In this document: in pieces, positions 15,075-23,119 of the stretch
Layout of the letters: every line of letters begins with the position of its first letter
Position numbering within the stretch: the first letter of the stretch is position 1
Origin: Thermoplasmata archaeon
GTDB lineage: Archaea; Thermoplasmatota; Thermoplasmata; UBA184
Assembly (NCBI GenBank): GCA_027314845.1
Contig: DAHVAA010000002.1
Span: forward strand, 1-39,283
DNA length: 39,283 nt
Direction of reading: 5' to 3'
The notes under the pieces: model-generated
What the model was told of the DNA's origin: nothing
Seen by the model: the letters and a program-made list of their open reading frames with translations, nothing else
The model's database searches: none
Program-made: the position numbers and the translations under genes

Positions 15075-16049
15075 ATGTCCGGAGCGGCCAGCGACTCGCC
15101 ATCGGTGCCGGCCACGCCATCGCGTCCCGCGCCGGGGGTCGCGCACCCTTCCCCTCTCTCCGTCCGATGGGTCCACGGTTCCGCATCCTCCCGACACCGC
15201 ACGGACCCTCCCTTGCAGGTCTACCGCCACGACGACCGCACGTTCGTCCTGCGGGAGAGCAAGGACGTCTCCTTCGAGGCACCGTTCCTCTATCTGTTCC
15301 TGGGCGACGAACGCGCGCTGCTCCTCGATACCGGGGCGACCTCGGATCCCGGACGATTCCCGCTCCGCACCACCGTCGATCGGCTCTTGAACGAAGCGAC
15401 CACTTCGTCCGTCCCCGGGGGGCTCGAGCTACTGGTCGCCCACAGTCACGGCCATGGCGACCATGTCGCCGGCGACGCCCAGTTCGCCGGACGCCCCCGG
15501 ACCCAGGTCGTGGGCCGGGACGCGGCGTCGGTGCAGCAGTTCTTTGGGTTCGCCCGGTGGCCCGAGGAGGTCCGCGAGGTCGACCTGGGCGGACGGACCC
15601 TTCAGATGTTCGGCATCCCGGGCCACCACGCCGCGTCGCTCGCGGTCTATGATCCCGAGACGCATTGGCTCCTCACCGGGGATACCGTGTACCCCGGCCG
15701 CCTGTACGTCCGGGAGATGACCGCGTTCCGGTCGAGCCTCGACCGGCTCGTGGACTTCACGGCTACCCGGCCGGTCTCCCACGTATTGGGCTGTCACATC
15801 GAGATGACACGGACCCCGAGGCGGGACTACCCGCTCGGATGCCTCTACCAGCCGAACGAGCCTCCGCTCGAAATGTCGGTCGGTCAGTTGCTCCGGGTGC
15901 GCGACGCGGCGCGGGCGGTCTCGGACCGCCCCGGAGCGTACTGGTACGAGGACTTCGCGATCTTCCACGGTCCCTGCCGGGCCGCGGTGACGGTGGAGCT
16001 CCTGCGCGGGCTCGGCGCCAACCTCCGCCACCGGCTCCTGGGCAGCTAA
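15075..16049 (+). CDS. Metallo-beta-lactamase-fold hydrolase
   Basis: The product is 324 aa. The metal site HxHxDH is seen as H125, H127, D129 and H130 inside HSHGHGDH, followed by a conserved His in PGHHAASL and the Asp of TGDTVYPG. These ligands hold two metal ions in hydrolases of this superfamily (glyoxalase II, lactonases, phosphodiesterases and others). The first 45 residues are Ser/Pro-rich and outside the fold; the core begins near LQVYRHDD. A C-terminal region (about 250-320) is not typical of short MBL enzymes and includes YWYEDFAIFHG. It begins one base after the acetyltransferase stop. The substrate cannot be stated. Confidence 0.88.
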   Translation: MSGAASDSPSVPATPSRPAPGVAHPSPLSVRWVHGSASSRHRTDPPLQVYRHDDRTFVLRESKDVSFEAPFLYLFLGDERALLLDTGATSDPGRFPLRTTVDRLLNEATTSSVPGGLELLVAHSHGHGDHVAGDAQFAGRPRTQVVGRDAASVQQFFGFARWPEEVREVDLGGRTLQMFGIPGHHAASLAVYDPETHWLLTGDTVYPGRLYVREMTAFRSSLDRLVDFTATRPVSHVLGCHIEMTRTPRRDYPLGCLYQPNEPPLEMSVGQLLRVRDAARAVSDRPGAYWYEDFAIFHGPCRAAVTVELLRGLGANLRHRLLGS

Positions 16050-16093
16050 GCGACCGGGCGCGCCGACCCGGAAGGGAGCTCTCGCCAACCCTC

Positions 16094-16597
16094 TCACTCG
16101 TCCGACTGGGTCTGGTAGAGCTCGGTCGCCCGGCCGGGCGCTTCGCCGCCATCGTACTCGGCGCGAGGCCATGCACCGGTCGCCCGAGCTCCGAGCGCGA
16201 TCGCCCGACGGGAGAGCTGGGAGATCCAGGGAGCACGCGGTACGTCGTCGACCGGGACCTCCTTCACCTCGGCGATCTCGGGGGGCCGGGCCGCGAGAGT
16301 GCCGGCTCGCCGCTCGACCTGGAAGGCGAAGTAGACATCACTCTCCGCCTCGCCGATGACCTTATGCCGGGCGAGCAAGAGCTCCCCGACCTCCACGGTG
16401 AGACCGGTCTCCTCCTCGAACTCCCGGACCAGCGCCGCGGTGAGGCTTTCACCGGGGTCCACGTAGCCGCTGGGGATCGTGAACCGGGCCCGGTAGACGG
16501 CGCGGTTGACGAGGGCACGCCCACCCAGGATCAGCACCCCCCCGACCCCCACGCGGGTGTGGGGAGGCGGAAGCGGCGGGATCCCGGTGGCGGCCAT
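16094..16597 (-). CDS. Nudix hydrolase
   Basis: The product is 167 aa from the ATG at 16597. A complete Nudix box is visible: G44, E50, R58-E59, E62-E63 and G65 in the GX5EX7REUXEEXGU pattern, so it should hydrolyse a nucleoside diphosphate linked to another group, using Mg2+. The PSGYVDPGE form and overall size are like NUDIX proteins near the ADP-ribose/NADH group, but the substrate is not readable. A weak TATA-like GTATGAG (minus strand, about 16624-16630) lies 29 bases upstream. It converges on the MBL-fold gene. Confidence 0.9.
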   Translation of the reverse strand: MAATGIPPLPPPHTRVGVGGVLILGGRALVNRAVYRARFTIPSGYVDPGESLTAALVREFEEETGLTVEVGELLLARHKVIGEAESDVYFAFQVERRAGTLAARPPEIAEVKEVPVDDVPRAPWISQLSRRAIALGARATGAWPRAEYDGGEAPGRATELYQTQSDE

Positions 16598-16854
16598 GAT
16601 GCACGAGGTCGAGGAGTCCCACCCTCATACCCCTGACCGGCCGGTGGGCCAGGTTCCCGGGGCACGGCCTAGCTCGGGAAGGAAAGCCGTCATCATTGGC
16701 GTAGCATGCTAGGTCGTAACACGGTCAAAAGGTCACAGGTGGTTGGGGGGGTCATTCCAGGGAGAGGGGGTTACTTCCCCTTCCTCGGGGGCTCTCCCGT
16801 TAAATAGGCGACCCGGGCTCGATGGGGTGGTAGCCATGACCGAGGAGGGAGAGC
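16598..16854. promoter_or_regulatory. Intergenic region with promoter of the 83-aa gene
   Basis: This 257-base gap separates the divergent Nudix and 83-aa genes. It holds the plus-strand TATA box TTAAATA (16800-16806), a perfect 10-base palindrome TAGCATGCTA (16702-16711) and a tandem GGTCA-AAA-GGTCA element (about 16723-16735). The palindrome or tandem repeat could bind a regulator. I see no RNA gene fold with confidence. Confidence 0.4.
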
Positions 16855-17106
16855 ATGCTGACCGATCAGATCGGCCGAGCCCGCCACGCTGCGGACTCTC
16901 TCCTCGGGGGGCCCAGCGTTAGGGAGTTCGCTTTTTGCGAGTTCCCGCGCGAGGACCTCGCCTGGGTCGCCGCCCAGACCCGGCGGCCGCACACCCCGAA
17001 AGCGGTGCACGGTCGCTCGGCCTGGGGGCGGCTGCGGCGGGCGTTCGGAACCCCCGAGGAGCCAGAGTCGGAGACGGAGGCGATCACCGACCCAGCTCCC
17101 GCTTAG
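16855..17106 (+). CDS. Hypothetical 83-aa protein
   Basis: The ATG at 16855 is preceded by a strong GAGGAGGGAG ribosome site, and a TTAAATA box lies about 52 bases upstream, giving a short leader. The peptide has a helical start (MLTDQIGRARHAADSLLGG), then VREFAFCEFPREDLAWVAAQTRR with one Cys, a basic middle and an acidic tail. No membrane helix or known motif is seen. An ATG at 16836 opens another frame closer to the TATA box, but its product is Pro/Ser/Arg-rich and looks like a shadow. The coding assignment is moderate. Confidence 0.5.
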   Translation: MLTDQIGRARHAADSLLGGPSVREFAFCEFPREDLAWVAAQTRRPHTPKAVHGRSAWGRLRRAFGTPEEPESETEAITDPAPA

Positions 17107-17218
17107 GCGGGAACCCTGCGGTGCCCAGACACCCCTCTAGGGTGGGCGGCTGGGCGAACCTTTTCCTACGGGACGATCCGGGAGCGGGCCGTTCGACCTA
17201 CCGCTAAAGCGAGTTCGC

Positions 17219-18586
17219 TCAGACCGACTCTTCGATCTCCCCCGCCTGGGGGGTTCCGGCAAGGCGTTCGGCCACCGTGCCGAGGATCTCGAGGTGGCGG
17301 TCGACGTCCGCGTCCGTGTGCTGCACGGAGAGCGTCCACTGCTCGTCCGGGCCGGTCCCCGACGGGATCAGCCCCTTGTTGAGACAGAGGTAGTAGTACA
17401 GCATCGAACGGTCGCCATCGACCGAGAGGAACTCCCGCCAGTTGCGAACCGGGTGGTCAGAGAAGAAGACCGTTCCCGACACTCCGTCGGCGGAAACGTG
17501 CGCCGTCACACCGGCGTCGTCGAAGACCTCGGCGTAGCCCTTCGCGAGCCGGGAGTTGAGGCGCGCCGAGCGTTCGAGGCCCTCCTCGGTCAGGATGTGG
17601 TCGAGGGAGGCCCGGCACGCGGTCATCGCGAGCGGGTTCGAATTATACGTCCCGGCATGGGCGACCTTGCGCGGGCCGACCTCGTCCAGGATGCCGGGTC
17701 CCGCGGCGATCGCCGACATCGGGACGCCGCAGGCGATGGACTTCCCGAGCGTGATGAGGTCGGGACGCACTCCGACCCGGCCCGCTCCCCCGTGGGGGTA
17801 CTTCGCGCCGGTCTTGATCTCGTCGAGGATGAGGAGCGCCCCGAGCTCGTCAGCCAACTCGCGGAGGCCGGGGAAGAACCCGTCCTCGGGGAGGATGAAC
17901 CCCATGTTCATCGGGATCGGTTCGGCAATGATCGCCGCCAGGTCGTCCCGGTGCTCGTGGGCGATCTTCCGTGTGGCCGACAGGTCGTTGAACGGAGCGA
18001 CGAGCGTGCGTTCGGTGAGGTCAGGGAGGATCCCCGGAGACGCGGGCGCGGACTTCGGGTGGTCGTGCGGGCCGGCGGCCTGGAGCCGCGGCTTCACGCC
18101 GACCAGCAGGGTATCGTGCGACCCATGGTACGACCCCTCGAACTTGAGCACGTAACGCTTCTTGGTGTAAGCGCGGGCAAAGCGGACCGCGTGGTGCGTC
18201 GCCTCGAGGCCGGTCGTGCTGAAGCGAACGGCCGCCATCCGATAGCGCCGGCAGATCCGCTCGGCGATCTCGGGGGTCCCCTCCCACTCGTAGCCGTAGA
18301 CGCTCCCGTTCTCGAGCTGGTGGGAAAGCGCCTCCACGAGCTTCGGGTGAGCGTGGCCGCTCTGGAGCGAGCCAAAGCCCATGTTGAAGTCGAGGAAGTC
18401 GTTCCCGTCGGCGTCCCAGAGGGTGACGCCCTTCGCCCGGCTCACGAAGAACGGGTACGGGTCGAGGAACCGGTAGTTGGAGTGCACGCCGAGCGGGCTC
18501 CAACGCCGCGCCCGTTCCCAGAGGTCCTTCGAACGGGGCGTGCGCTGGCGATATTCGGCGTAGGCGGCTTCGAACCGAGGGTCCAC
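17219..18586 (-). CDS. Class-III aminotransferase, glutamate-1-semialdehyde-aminomutase-like
   Basis: The product is 455 aa from a GTG at 18586 with GGAGG about 10 bases upstream. This PLP enzyme has the fold-type I signature: LKFEGSYHGSHD (148-159), the cofactor Asp D255 in LLILDEIKTG and the Schiff-base lysine K282 in LGKSIACGVP. The best match by eye is the GSAM/HemL branch, but it carries unusual segments (PDLTERTLVAPFN, EPIPMNMGFILP) and no heme biosynthesis gene is nearby, so it is probably an aminotransferase or mutase for another amino compound. It is divergent from the methylmalonate-semialdehyde dehydrogenase gene, which could use its product. Confidence 0.87.
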   Translation of the reverse strand: MDPRFEAAYAEYRQRTPRSKDLWERARRWSPLGVHSNYRFLDPYPFFVSRAKGVTLWDADGNDFLDFNMGFGSLQSGHAHPKLVEALSHQLENGSVYGYEWEGTPEIAERICRRYRMAAVRFSTTGLEATHHAVRFARAYTKKRYVLKFEGSYHGSHDTLLVGVKPRLQAAGPHDHPKSAPASPGILPDLTERTLVAPFNDLSATRKIAHEHRDDLAAIIAEPIPMNMGFILPEDGFFPGLRELADELGALLILDEIKTGAKYPHGGAGRVGVRPDLITLGKSIACGVPMSAIAAGPGILDEVGPRKVAHAGTYNSNPLAMTACRASLDHILTEEGLERSARLNSRLAKGYAEVFDDAGVTAHVSADGVSGTVFFSDHPVRNWREFLSVDGDRSMLYYYLCLNKGLIPSGTGPDEQWTLSVQHTDADVDRHLEILGTVAERLAGTPQAGEIEESV

Positions 18587-18753
18587 ACTACCAATCCTCC
18601 GAGCTGGCGAGAGACCCCGCAGGGACCCCGCGGCGGTTCCGAGCCGATGGCCCTACAAAAAGGCGCGTCGGAGCGGGCAGAATCGTCAATCGCCGGACCC
18701 CCCACCCGCGAGCGTCAAAACCCCCGGCGTCTCGGGGGTGGCGAGGCGATTCG

Positions 18754-20202
18754 ATGACGGAGACCGTGACGCTCGAGAACTTCGTGGACGGAAGCTGGGT
18801 CCGCCCGGAGGTCCGGGAGCATCTCGACGTCCCGGACCCCTCGAGCGGTATCCCGATCGCGAGGGTCCCTCGCTCGGGGGCCGCGGAGGTCGACCTCGCG
18901 GTGCGCGCGGCTCGCCGGGCCTTCCTCGAGTGGCGGGAGACGCCCGTCGCGGAGCGGGCGCGCCACGTGCTCGCCCTCCGCGCGCTGCTCGAATCCCACG
19001 CGGAGGAGCTCGCCCGCACGGTCGTCCGGGAGAACGGCAAGACGCTCGACGAGGCGCGCGGCTCGGTGCGCCGCGGGATCGAGGCAACGGAGTTCGCGGC
19101 CTCCGCCCCCACGACCCTGCAAGGATCCTTCCTCGAGGACGTCTCGCGGGGCGTCGATACGACGCTCCTTCGGCAGCCGGTCGGCGTGGTCGCCGGGATC
19201 ACTCCGTTCAACTTCCCGGTGATGATCCCGCTGTGGATGGCGCCGCTCGCGCTCGTGTGCGGCAACTGCTTCATCCTGAAGCCCTCGGAGCGGGTGCCGC
19301 TCAGCGCCACCCTGCTGGCGCGGTGGGTCGCGGAGGCCGGCTTCCCTCCCGGCACGTTCAATCTCGTGCACGGCGATGCGCCGGCGGTCAACGCCCTCCT
19401 GACCCACCCCGGGGTCGACGCCGTCTCGTTCGTCGGCTCGGCAGCGACCGCTCGCCACATCTACACGACCGCGGCGGCGCACGGGAAGCGCGTCCAAGCG
19501 CTCGCGGGGGCGAAGAACCACCTCATCGTGATGCCGGACGCCGACCTCGACCGCTCCGTCCCGGCGATCCTGTCGAGCGCGTTCGGCCAGTCGGGCGAGC
19601 GCTGCCTCGCGGGCAGCGTCGTCGTCGCGGTCGAGCCCGGCGCGGACCGCTTGGTCGCGCGGCTCGCCCAGGCGGTCTCCAAGCTGGTCACCGGCCCGGC
19701 GGACGCGTCCGATACCGACGTGGGCCCGGTCATCCGGGCCGACCACCGCGACCGTGTCCTGCGCTGGATCGAGGACGGCGAGCGTCTGGGCGCCAAGGTC
19801 GTCGCCCGAGGCCCGGTCCCTACCGGAGCGGAGGGCTTCTACGTGCCGCCGGTCCTGTTCGACGGGGTCCGGCCTGAGATGCCGATCGCCCAGGAGGAGA
19901 TCTTCGGCCCGGTCCTTGCCGTGATCCGCGCGGGGTCGCTCGACGAGGCGCTCGAGATCGCGAACCGCTCGCGCTACGGGAACGCCGCGGCGATCTTCAC
20001 CCGGGACGGGCGCTCCGCTCGGGAATTCACCCACCGGATCGAGGCGGGGATGCTCGGCGTCAACATCGGGGTTCCGGCGCCGGCCGCCTACTTCCCGTTC
20101 GTCGGCTGGAAGGGCTCCTTTTACGGCGACCTTCACGCCACAGGCCGGGACGCGATCGAGTTCTACACGCGGAAGAAGGTCGTCACGACCCGCTGGTTCT
20201 AG
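18754..20202 (+). CDS. mmsA: Methylmalonate/malonate-semialdehyde dehydrogenase (CoA-acylating)
   Basis: The product is 482 aa. It belongs to the aldehyde dehydrogenase superfamily, with N153 in ITPFNFP and the catalytic Cys C284 in SGERCLAGS. The GAKNH motif (252-256), in place of the usual Glu-containing LELGG, and the C-terminal GVNIGVPAPAAYFPF, SFYGDLHATG and FYTRKKVVTTRW are diagnostic of the CoA-dependent methylmalonate-semialdehyde dehydrogenase group. These enzymes turn malonate or methylmalonate semialdehyde into acetyl- or propionyl-CoA, in valine, beta-alanine and myo-inositol breakdown. The convergent aminotransferase at 20221-21561 and divergent one at 17219-18586 are candidates to make the semialdehyde. 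No IolC-type inositol genes are visible. Confidence 0.93.
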   Translation: MTETVTLENFVDGSWVRPEVREHLDVPDPSSGIPIARVPRSGAAEVDLAVRAARRAFLEWRETPVAERARHVLALRALLESHAEELARTVVRENGKTLDEARGSVRRGIEATEFAASAPTTLQGSFLEDVSRGVDTTLLRQPVGVVAGITPFNFPVMIPLWMAPLALVCGNCFILKPSERVPLSATLLARWVAEAGFPPGTFNLVHGDAPAVNALLTHPGVDAVSFVGSAATARHIYTTAAAHGKRVQALAGAKNHLIVMPDADLDRSVPAILSSAFGQSGERCLAGSVVVAVEPGADRLVARLAQAVSKLVTGPADASDTDVGPVIRADHRDRVLRWIEDGERLGAKVVARGPVPTGAEGFYVPPVLFDGVRPEMPIAQEEIFGPVLAVIRAGSLDEALEIANRSRYGNAAAIFTRDGRSAREFTHRIEAGMLGVNIGVPAPAAYFPFVGWKGSFYGDLHATGRDAIEFYTRKKVVTTRWF

Positions 20203-20220
20203 CCGACCTCGTGGCTCCCG

Positions 20221-21561
20221 CTAACCGGGGGCTTCGACCTTCGCGTCAGCGACCGAGAGCGCGCGGTCGAGGACCTCGAGGCCGTGGTCGAGCTCCTCCC
20301 GCGTCACGATGAGCGGGGGGGCCACGACGAGGTGCGAGACCCAGCCGATGCAGAACACCCCTTCCTTCATCATCGCCGCGGTCACCTGGTCGACCACGAG
20401 CGGCCGGCCCGCGACCTTGTCGTCCTCGGTGTTGAACGGCTGCTTGGTCTTCCGATTCTTGACGAGCTCTACGGCGGCGAAGAGGCCGAGCCCCCGGACC
20501 TCGCCGACCGACGGATGGCGTTGGGCGATCTCGCGGAGGCGGGCGAGAAGATACTCGCCGTCGCGCCGCGACTTCGAAAGAAGGTCGAGCCGCCGGTACT
20601 CCTCGATCGCGGCGACGCCGGGCGCTAGGGTGAGCGGGTGGGCCTCGTACGTATGGCCGTGGGGGAAGTACGCCTCCTTGAAGGCGTCGTGGACCTCCGC
20701 GGTCGTCGCGGTGAGCCCGAGCGGGATCTGGGCACCGGTGATCCCTTTCGCGGTCGTGAGGAGGTCGGGGACGACCCCGTAGTGGTCGACCGCGAACCAC
20801 TCGCCGACGCGGCCCCAGCCGCTCATCACCTCGTCCGCGATGAGGAGGACGTCGTGCTTCTTCGTGATCGCGCGGACCTTCGGAAGGTACTCGGGGACGG
20901 GGACGATCACGCCGTTCGTCCCGACGATCGGCTCGACGATCATCGCGGCCACGTCGCCCTCGCGCGAGAGCTGGTAATCGACGTACTCCGCGCAGGCGAC
21001 CCCACAGCTGGGGTACGTGAGCCCGAACGGGCACCGGTAGCAGTAGCAGTCCGGCGCGAAAACGGTCCCCGGCACCTTTTGCAGCGGCTCGATCGCCCGC
21101 CGGCGCAGCTCCCCCGTCACCGAGATCGAGGCGGCAGTGGCGCCGTGGTAGGACCGATAGCGGGCCACGACCTTCGTTCGGCGTTTGACCGCCCGAGCGA
21201 TCTTCAGAGCCGCCTCGTTCGCCTCGGTCCCGGAGGTGCTGAAGAAGAAGCGGAAGAGTCCCTTCGGAAGTACGTCGAGGAGCGCCGCGCTCAGCCGCGC
21301 CCGGGCCTCGGTCGCGAAGCCCGGTGCGGCGTAGGCCAGCGAGCGCGCCTGGTTCACGATCGCCTCCGCGACGCGGGCGTTCCCGTGACCGAGATTGGTC
21401 GCGATGAGCTGGCTCGAGAGGTCGAGATACTCCTTCCCCGAACTGTCCCAGAACCGGGAACCCTCGGCCCGCGTTACGACCAGAGGGTCCCACCCCCCCT
21501 GGCGTCTCCAGGTGACGTAGTTCGTCTCGCGGACGATCTTCTGGATCTCCTTGGCGTCCAT
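20221..21561 (-). CDS. Class-III aminotransferase with Cys-rich insert (omega-amino-acid type)
   Basis: The product is 446 aa from the ATG at 21561. PLP sites are visible: STSGTEANE (109-117), RSYHGATAAS (136-145), D243 in LLIADEVMSGWGR and lysine K272 in TTAKGITGA. The family contains beta-alanine:pyruvate, taurine and other omega-aminotransferases. Residues 171-190 form an insert with five cysteines (C172, C174, C177, C186, C190) that could bind a metal; a similar segment is known in some members of this family. The gene lies 5 bases after the amidohydrolase gene in the same direction, so the two form an operon, and it converges on mmsA. A beta-alanine to malonate semialdehyde step would fit mmsA, but this is inference. 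Confidence 0.88.
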   Translation of the reverse strand: MDAKEIQKIVRETNYVTWRRQGGWDPLVVTRAEGSRFWDSSGKEYLDLSSQLIATNLGHGNARVAEAIVNQARSLAYAAPGFATEARARLSAALLDVLPKGLFRFFFSTSGTEANEAALKIARAVKRRTKVVARYRSYHGATAASISVTGELRRRAIEPLQKVPGTVFAPDCYCYRCPFGLTYPSCGVACAEYVDYQLSREGDVAAMIVEPIVGTNGVIVPVPEYLPKVRAITKKHDVLLIADEVMSGWGRVGEWFAVDHYGVVPDLLTTAKGITGAQIPLGLTATTAEVHDAFKEAYFPHGHTYEAHPLTLAPGVAAIEEYRRLDLLSKSRRDGEYLLARLREIAQRHPSVGEVRGLGLFAAVELVKNRKTKQPFNTEDDKVAGRPLVVDQVTAAMMKEGVFCIGWVSHLVVAPPLIVTREELDHGLEVLDRALSVADAKVEAPG

Positions 21562-21566
21562 CGGAC

Positions 21567-22499
21567 CTAGCGGCCCCGCGGAGCCGGGCCCCGCGCGGTC
21601 CCCCCGCGAGCGGGATTCGGCCGGGGCTTAAGACGGCCCGGGGCCTCGTTCGGGCCCGGTAGCCCGAACAACCGCCGGGCGTTGCCGCCGAGGATCGCCG
21701 CGCGGTCGGCGCGGGGGAGGTCGAGCCGATCGATGACCTTGACGGCGACCGAAAGCTCTTCGAGGGGCCAGTCCGAACCGTACAGGAAGCGGTCCGGTCG
21801 GCCCACGGTGATGATCGCGGAGTAGACGACCTCCGTCGCCTGGTCGACCATCCGCCGGAAGTACGGTGCGGACGGGTGCGCGAGGAGTCCCGAGGTGTCC
21901 GCCCAGACGTACTCGTTCTTGTAGATCATCTCGGCGCCCTCGTTCACCCAAGGGTTCCCGAGGTGGCAAAGGACGAGCCGAACGTCCCGGTAGCGACCGG
22001 CGACCTCGTCGACCTCGAGGGGCCGCGCGTACTTCACGAGGCCCGCGCCATCGAGCGTGTCGCCCTGGTGGATCAGGACCGGAAGGTTCCGTCGGTGGGC
22101 GTACTCGTAGACGGGGTCAAGCCGTCGGTCGTGCGGGTAGAAGGCGCGGTAGCCCGGGTAGAGCTTGATGCCGGCGAGAACGGGGGCCTTCTCCCACAAC
22201 GCGATCGCGCGCCGGACCTCCTCCTTCCCGCGGGTCGGGTCGACGGTCGTCACCGCGTGGAGCCGTCCTTGGCTCTCGCGGGCGATCGAAAGAACCTCGG
22301 CCAGCCCTTCGCCGACGCTCGGGGCCTCGTGGAGCTGGATGACGATCCCGTCGTCGAGGCCGTTCCGGTCCATCTCGGCGAGCAGCCCTCGGACCGAGTA
22401 GTCGAGGTCGGCCCGGTAGCCCGTCCGGCGAATCTCCCGCCACCAGCGGCTCAGGTGCAGGTGGGCGTCGACGCGCGGAACTCGCTCCGAAGGGGCCAT
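21567..22499 (-). CDS. Amidohydrolase-2-type metal-dependent hydrolase/decarboxylase
   Basis: The product is 310 aa from the ATG at 22499. The TIM-barrel metal ligands are visible: D11-x-H13-x-H15 in VDAHLHL, H144 in LIHQGD, H179 in LCHLGNPW and D243 in LYGSDWP. This is the ACMSD-like amidohydrolase 2 group, whose members hydrolyse or decarboxylate aromatic acids and related compounds. The C-terminal 25 residues are Arg/Pro/Gly-rich and outside the fold. It is the first gene of a pair with the downstream aminotransferase. A TATA-like AGATAAG (minus strand, about 22542-22548) sits 46 bases upstream. The exact substrate is unknown. Confidence 0.85.
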   Translation of the reverse strand: MAPSERVPRVDAHLHLSRWWREIRRTGYRADLDYSVRGLLAEMDRNGLDDGIVIQLHEAPSVGEGLAEVLSIARESQGRLHAVTTVDPTRGKEEVRRAIALWEKAPVLAGIKLYPGYRAFYPHDRRLDPVYEYAHRRNLPVLIHQGDTLDGAGLVKYARPLEVDEVAGRYRDVRLVLCHLGNPWVNEGAEMIYKNEYVWADTSGLLAHPSAPYFRRMVDQATEVVYSAIITVGRPDRFLYGSDWPLEELSVAVKVIDRLDLPRADRAAILGGNARRLFGLPGPNEAPGRLKPRPNPARGGTARGPAPRGR

Positions 22500-22633
22500 G
22501 GTCTACCGCAGAACTTCCTCTCGCCCGAGCGAACGCTCCGGGCTTATCTGCTTGCGCGGCCGGCTCGGTCCGTCGATTTCTTCCGCGACCGGCGGTCCTG
22601 CGGAAGGTGAGGGGCCGGCCCGCGCCGGGTGCG

Positions 22634-23092
22634 ATGGTCGATTCGTCCGCGTACGATTGGCAGCGACGGCCGGGAGTCTTCCTCGCGGTGCGCTATCTCC
22701 GTCACCACACGCTCCGCGTTCACGAGACCCCGCTCTCGGAGCTGCCGCGTTTGTCGCCGGCCGCGATCCGGCTCGCGCTCCGTCTCTTTCCCCACTTCCT
22801 CGAGAGGGCGGACCTCGACTTTCCGATCATCGTGGCCGGTAAGGACTGGTACCAGGTGGCCCTGGACGGCCGCCACCGACTCTCGAAAGCGATCTGGACG
22901 GGGCGAACGCACCTCCCCACGGTCCGGGTCCCGTGGCGATTCGCGCTCGAGCTCTTGATCCCCGGACCGTATCTCGCGGAGTGGCTCTACCTGGCGCTCC
23001 TCGGGGAACTTCGTAAGGTGGGAGGGCATCGCCACCGGCACCCTGCGGCTCCGAGCCCTCCCGCGGAATCGCCTCCCCGCTCCGAGGATTGA
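22634..23092 (+). CDS. Small ParB/sulfiredoxin-fold-like protein
   Basis: The product is 152 aa from the ATG at 22634. The centre reads IIVAGKDWYQVALDGRHRLSKAIWTG: the DGRHRL motif (about 85-90) after a strand is the hallmark of ParB/Srx-like domains, which bind nucleotide (CTP in ParB, ATP in sulfiredoxin) or act as nucleases. The protein lacks the helix-turn-helix and dimer domains of true ParB, and no ParA is adjacent, so it is not a partition protein. The C-terminus (about 110-152) has a hydrophobic stretch LIPGPYLAEWLYLALLGEL and then a His/Pro-rich tail. The gene overlaps the promoter of the next gene. Its role is unknown. Confidence 0.65.
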   Translation: MVDSSAYDWQRRPGVFLAVRYLRHHTLRVHETPLSELPRLSPAAIRLALRLFPHFLERADLDFPIIVAGKDWYQVALDGRHRLSKAIWTGRTHLPTVRVPWRFALELLIPGPYLAEWLYLALLGELRKVGGHRHRHPAAPSPPAESPPRSED

Positions 23093-23096
23093 TATC
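23088..23096 (+). promoter_or_regulatory. TATA box of the GABA-aminotransferase-like gene
   Basis: ATTGATATC is centred about 27-28 bases before the GTG at 23120 and overlaps the stop codon of the ParB-like gene. This spacing supports leaderless initiation at the GTG rather than at the in-frame ATG at 23129. Confidence 0.55.
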
Positions 23097-23119
23097 CCGC
23101 CCACCGCTGGACCCCTACG

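Noticed and set aside
17107..17218. A small RNA between the 83-aa gene and the class-III aminotransferase gene
   Set aside because: Some GC-rich pairing and a CCTTTTCC run, but no promoter box or conserved fold that I can identify.
17219..18586. Assignment as HemL for heme biosynthesis
   Set aside because: The GSAM-like fold is clear, but family-specific segments differ, a second GSAM-like gene exists in the window and no other tetrapyrrole gene is nearby.
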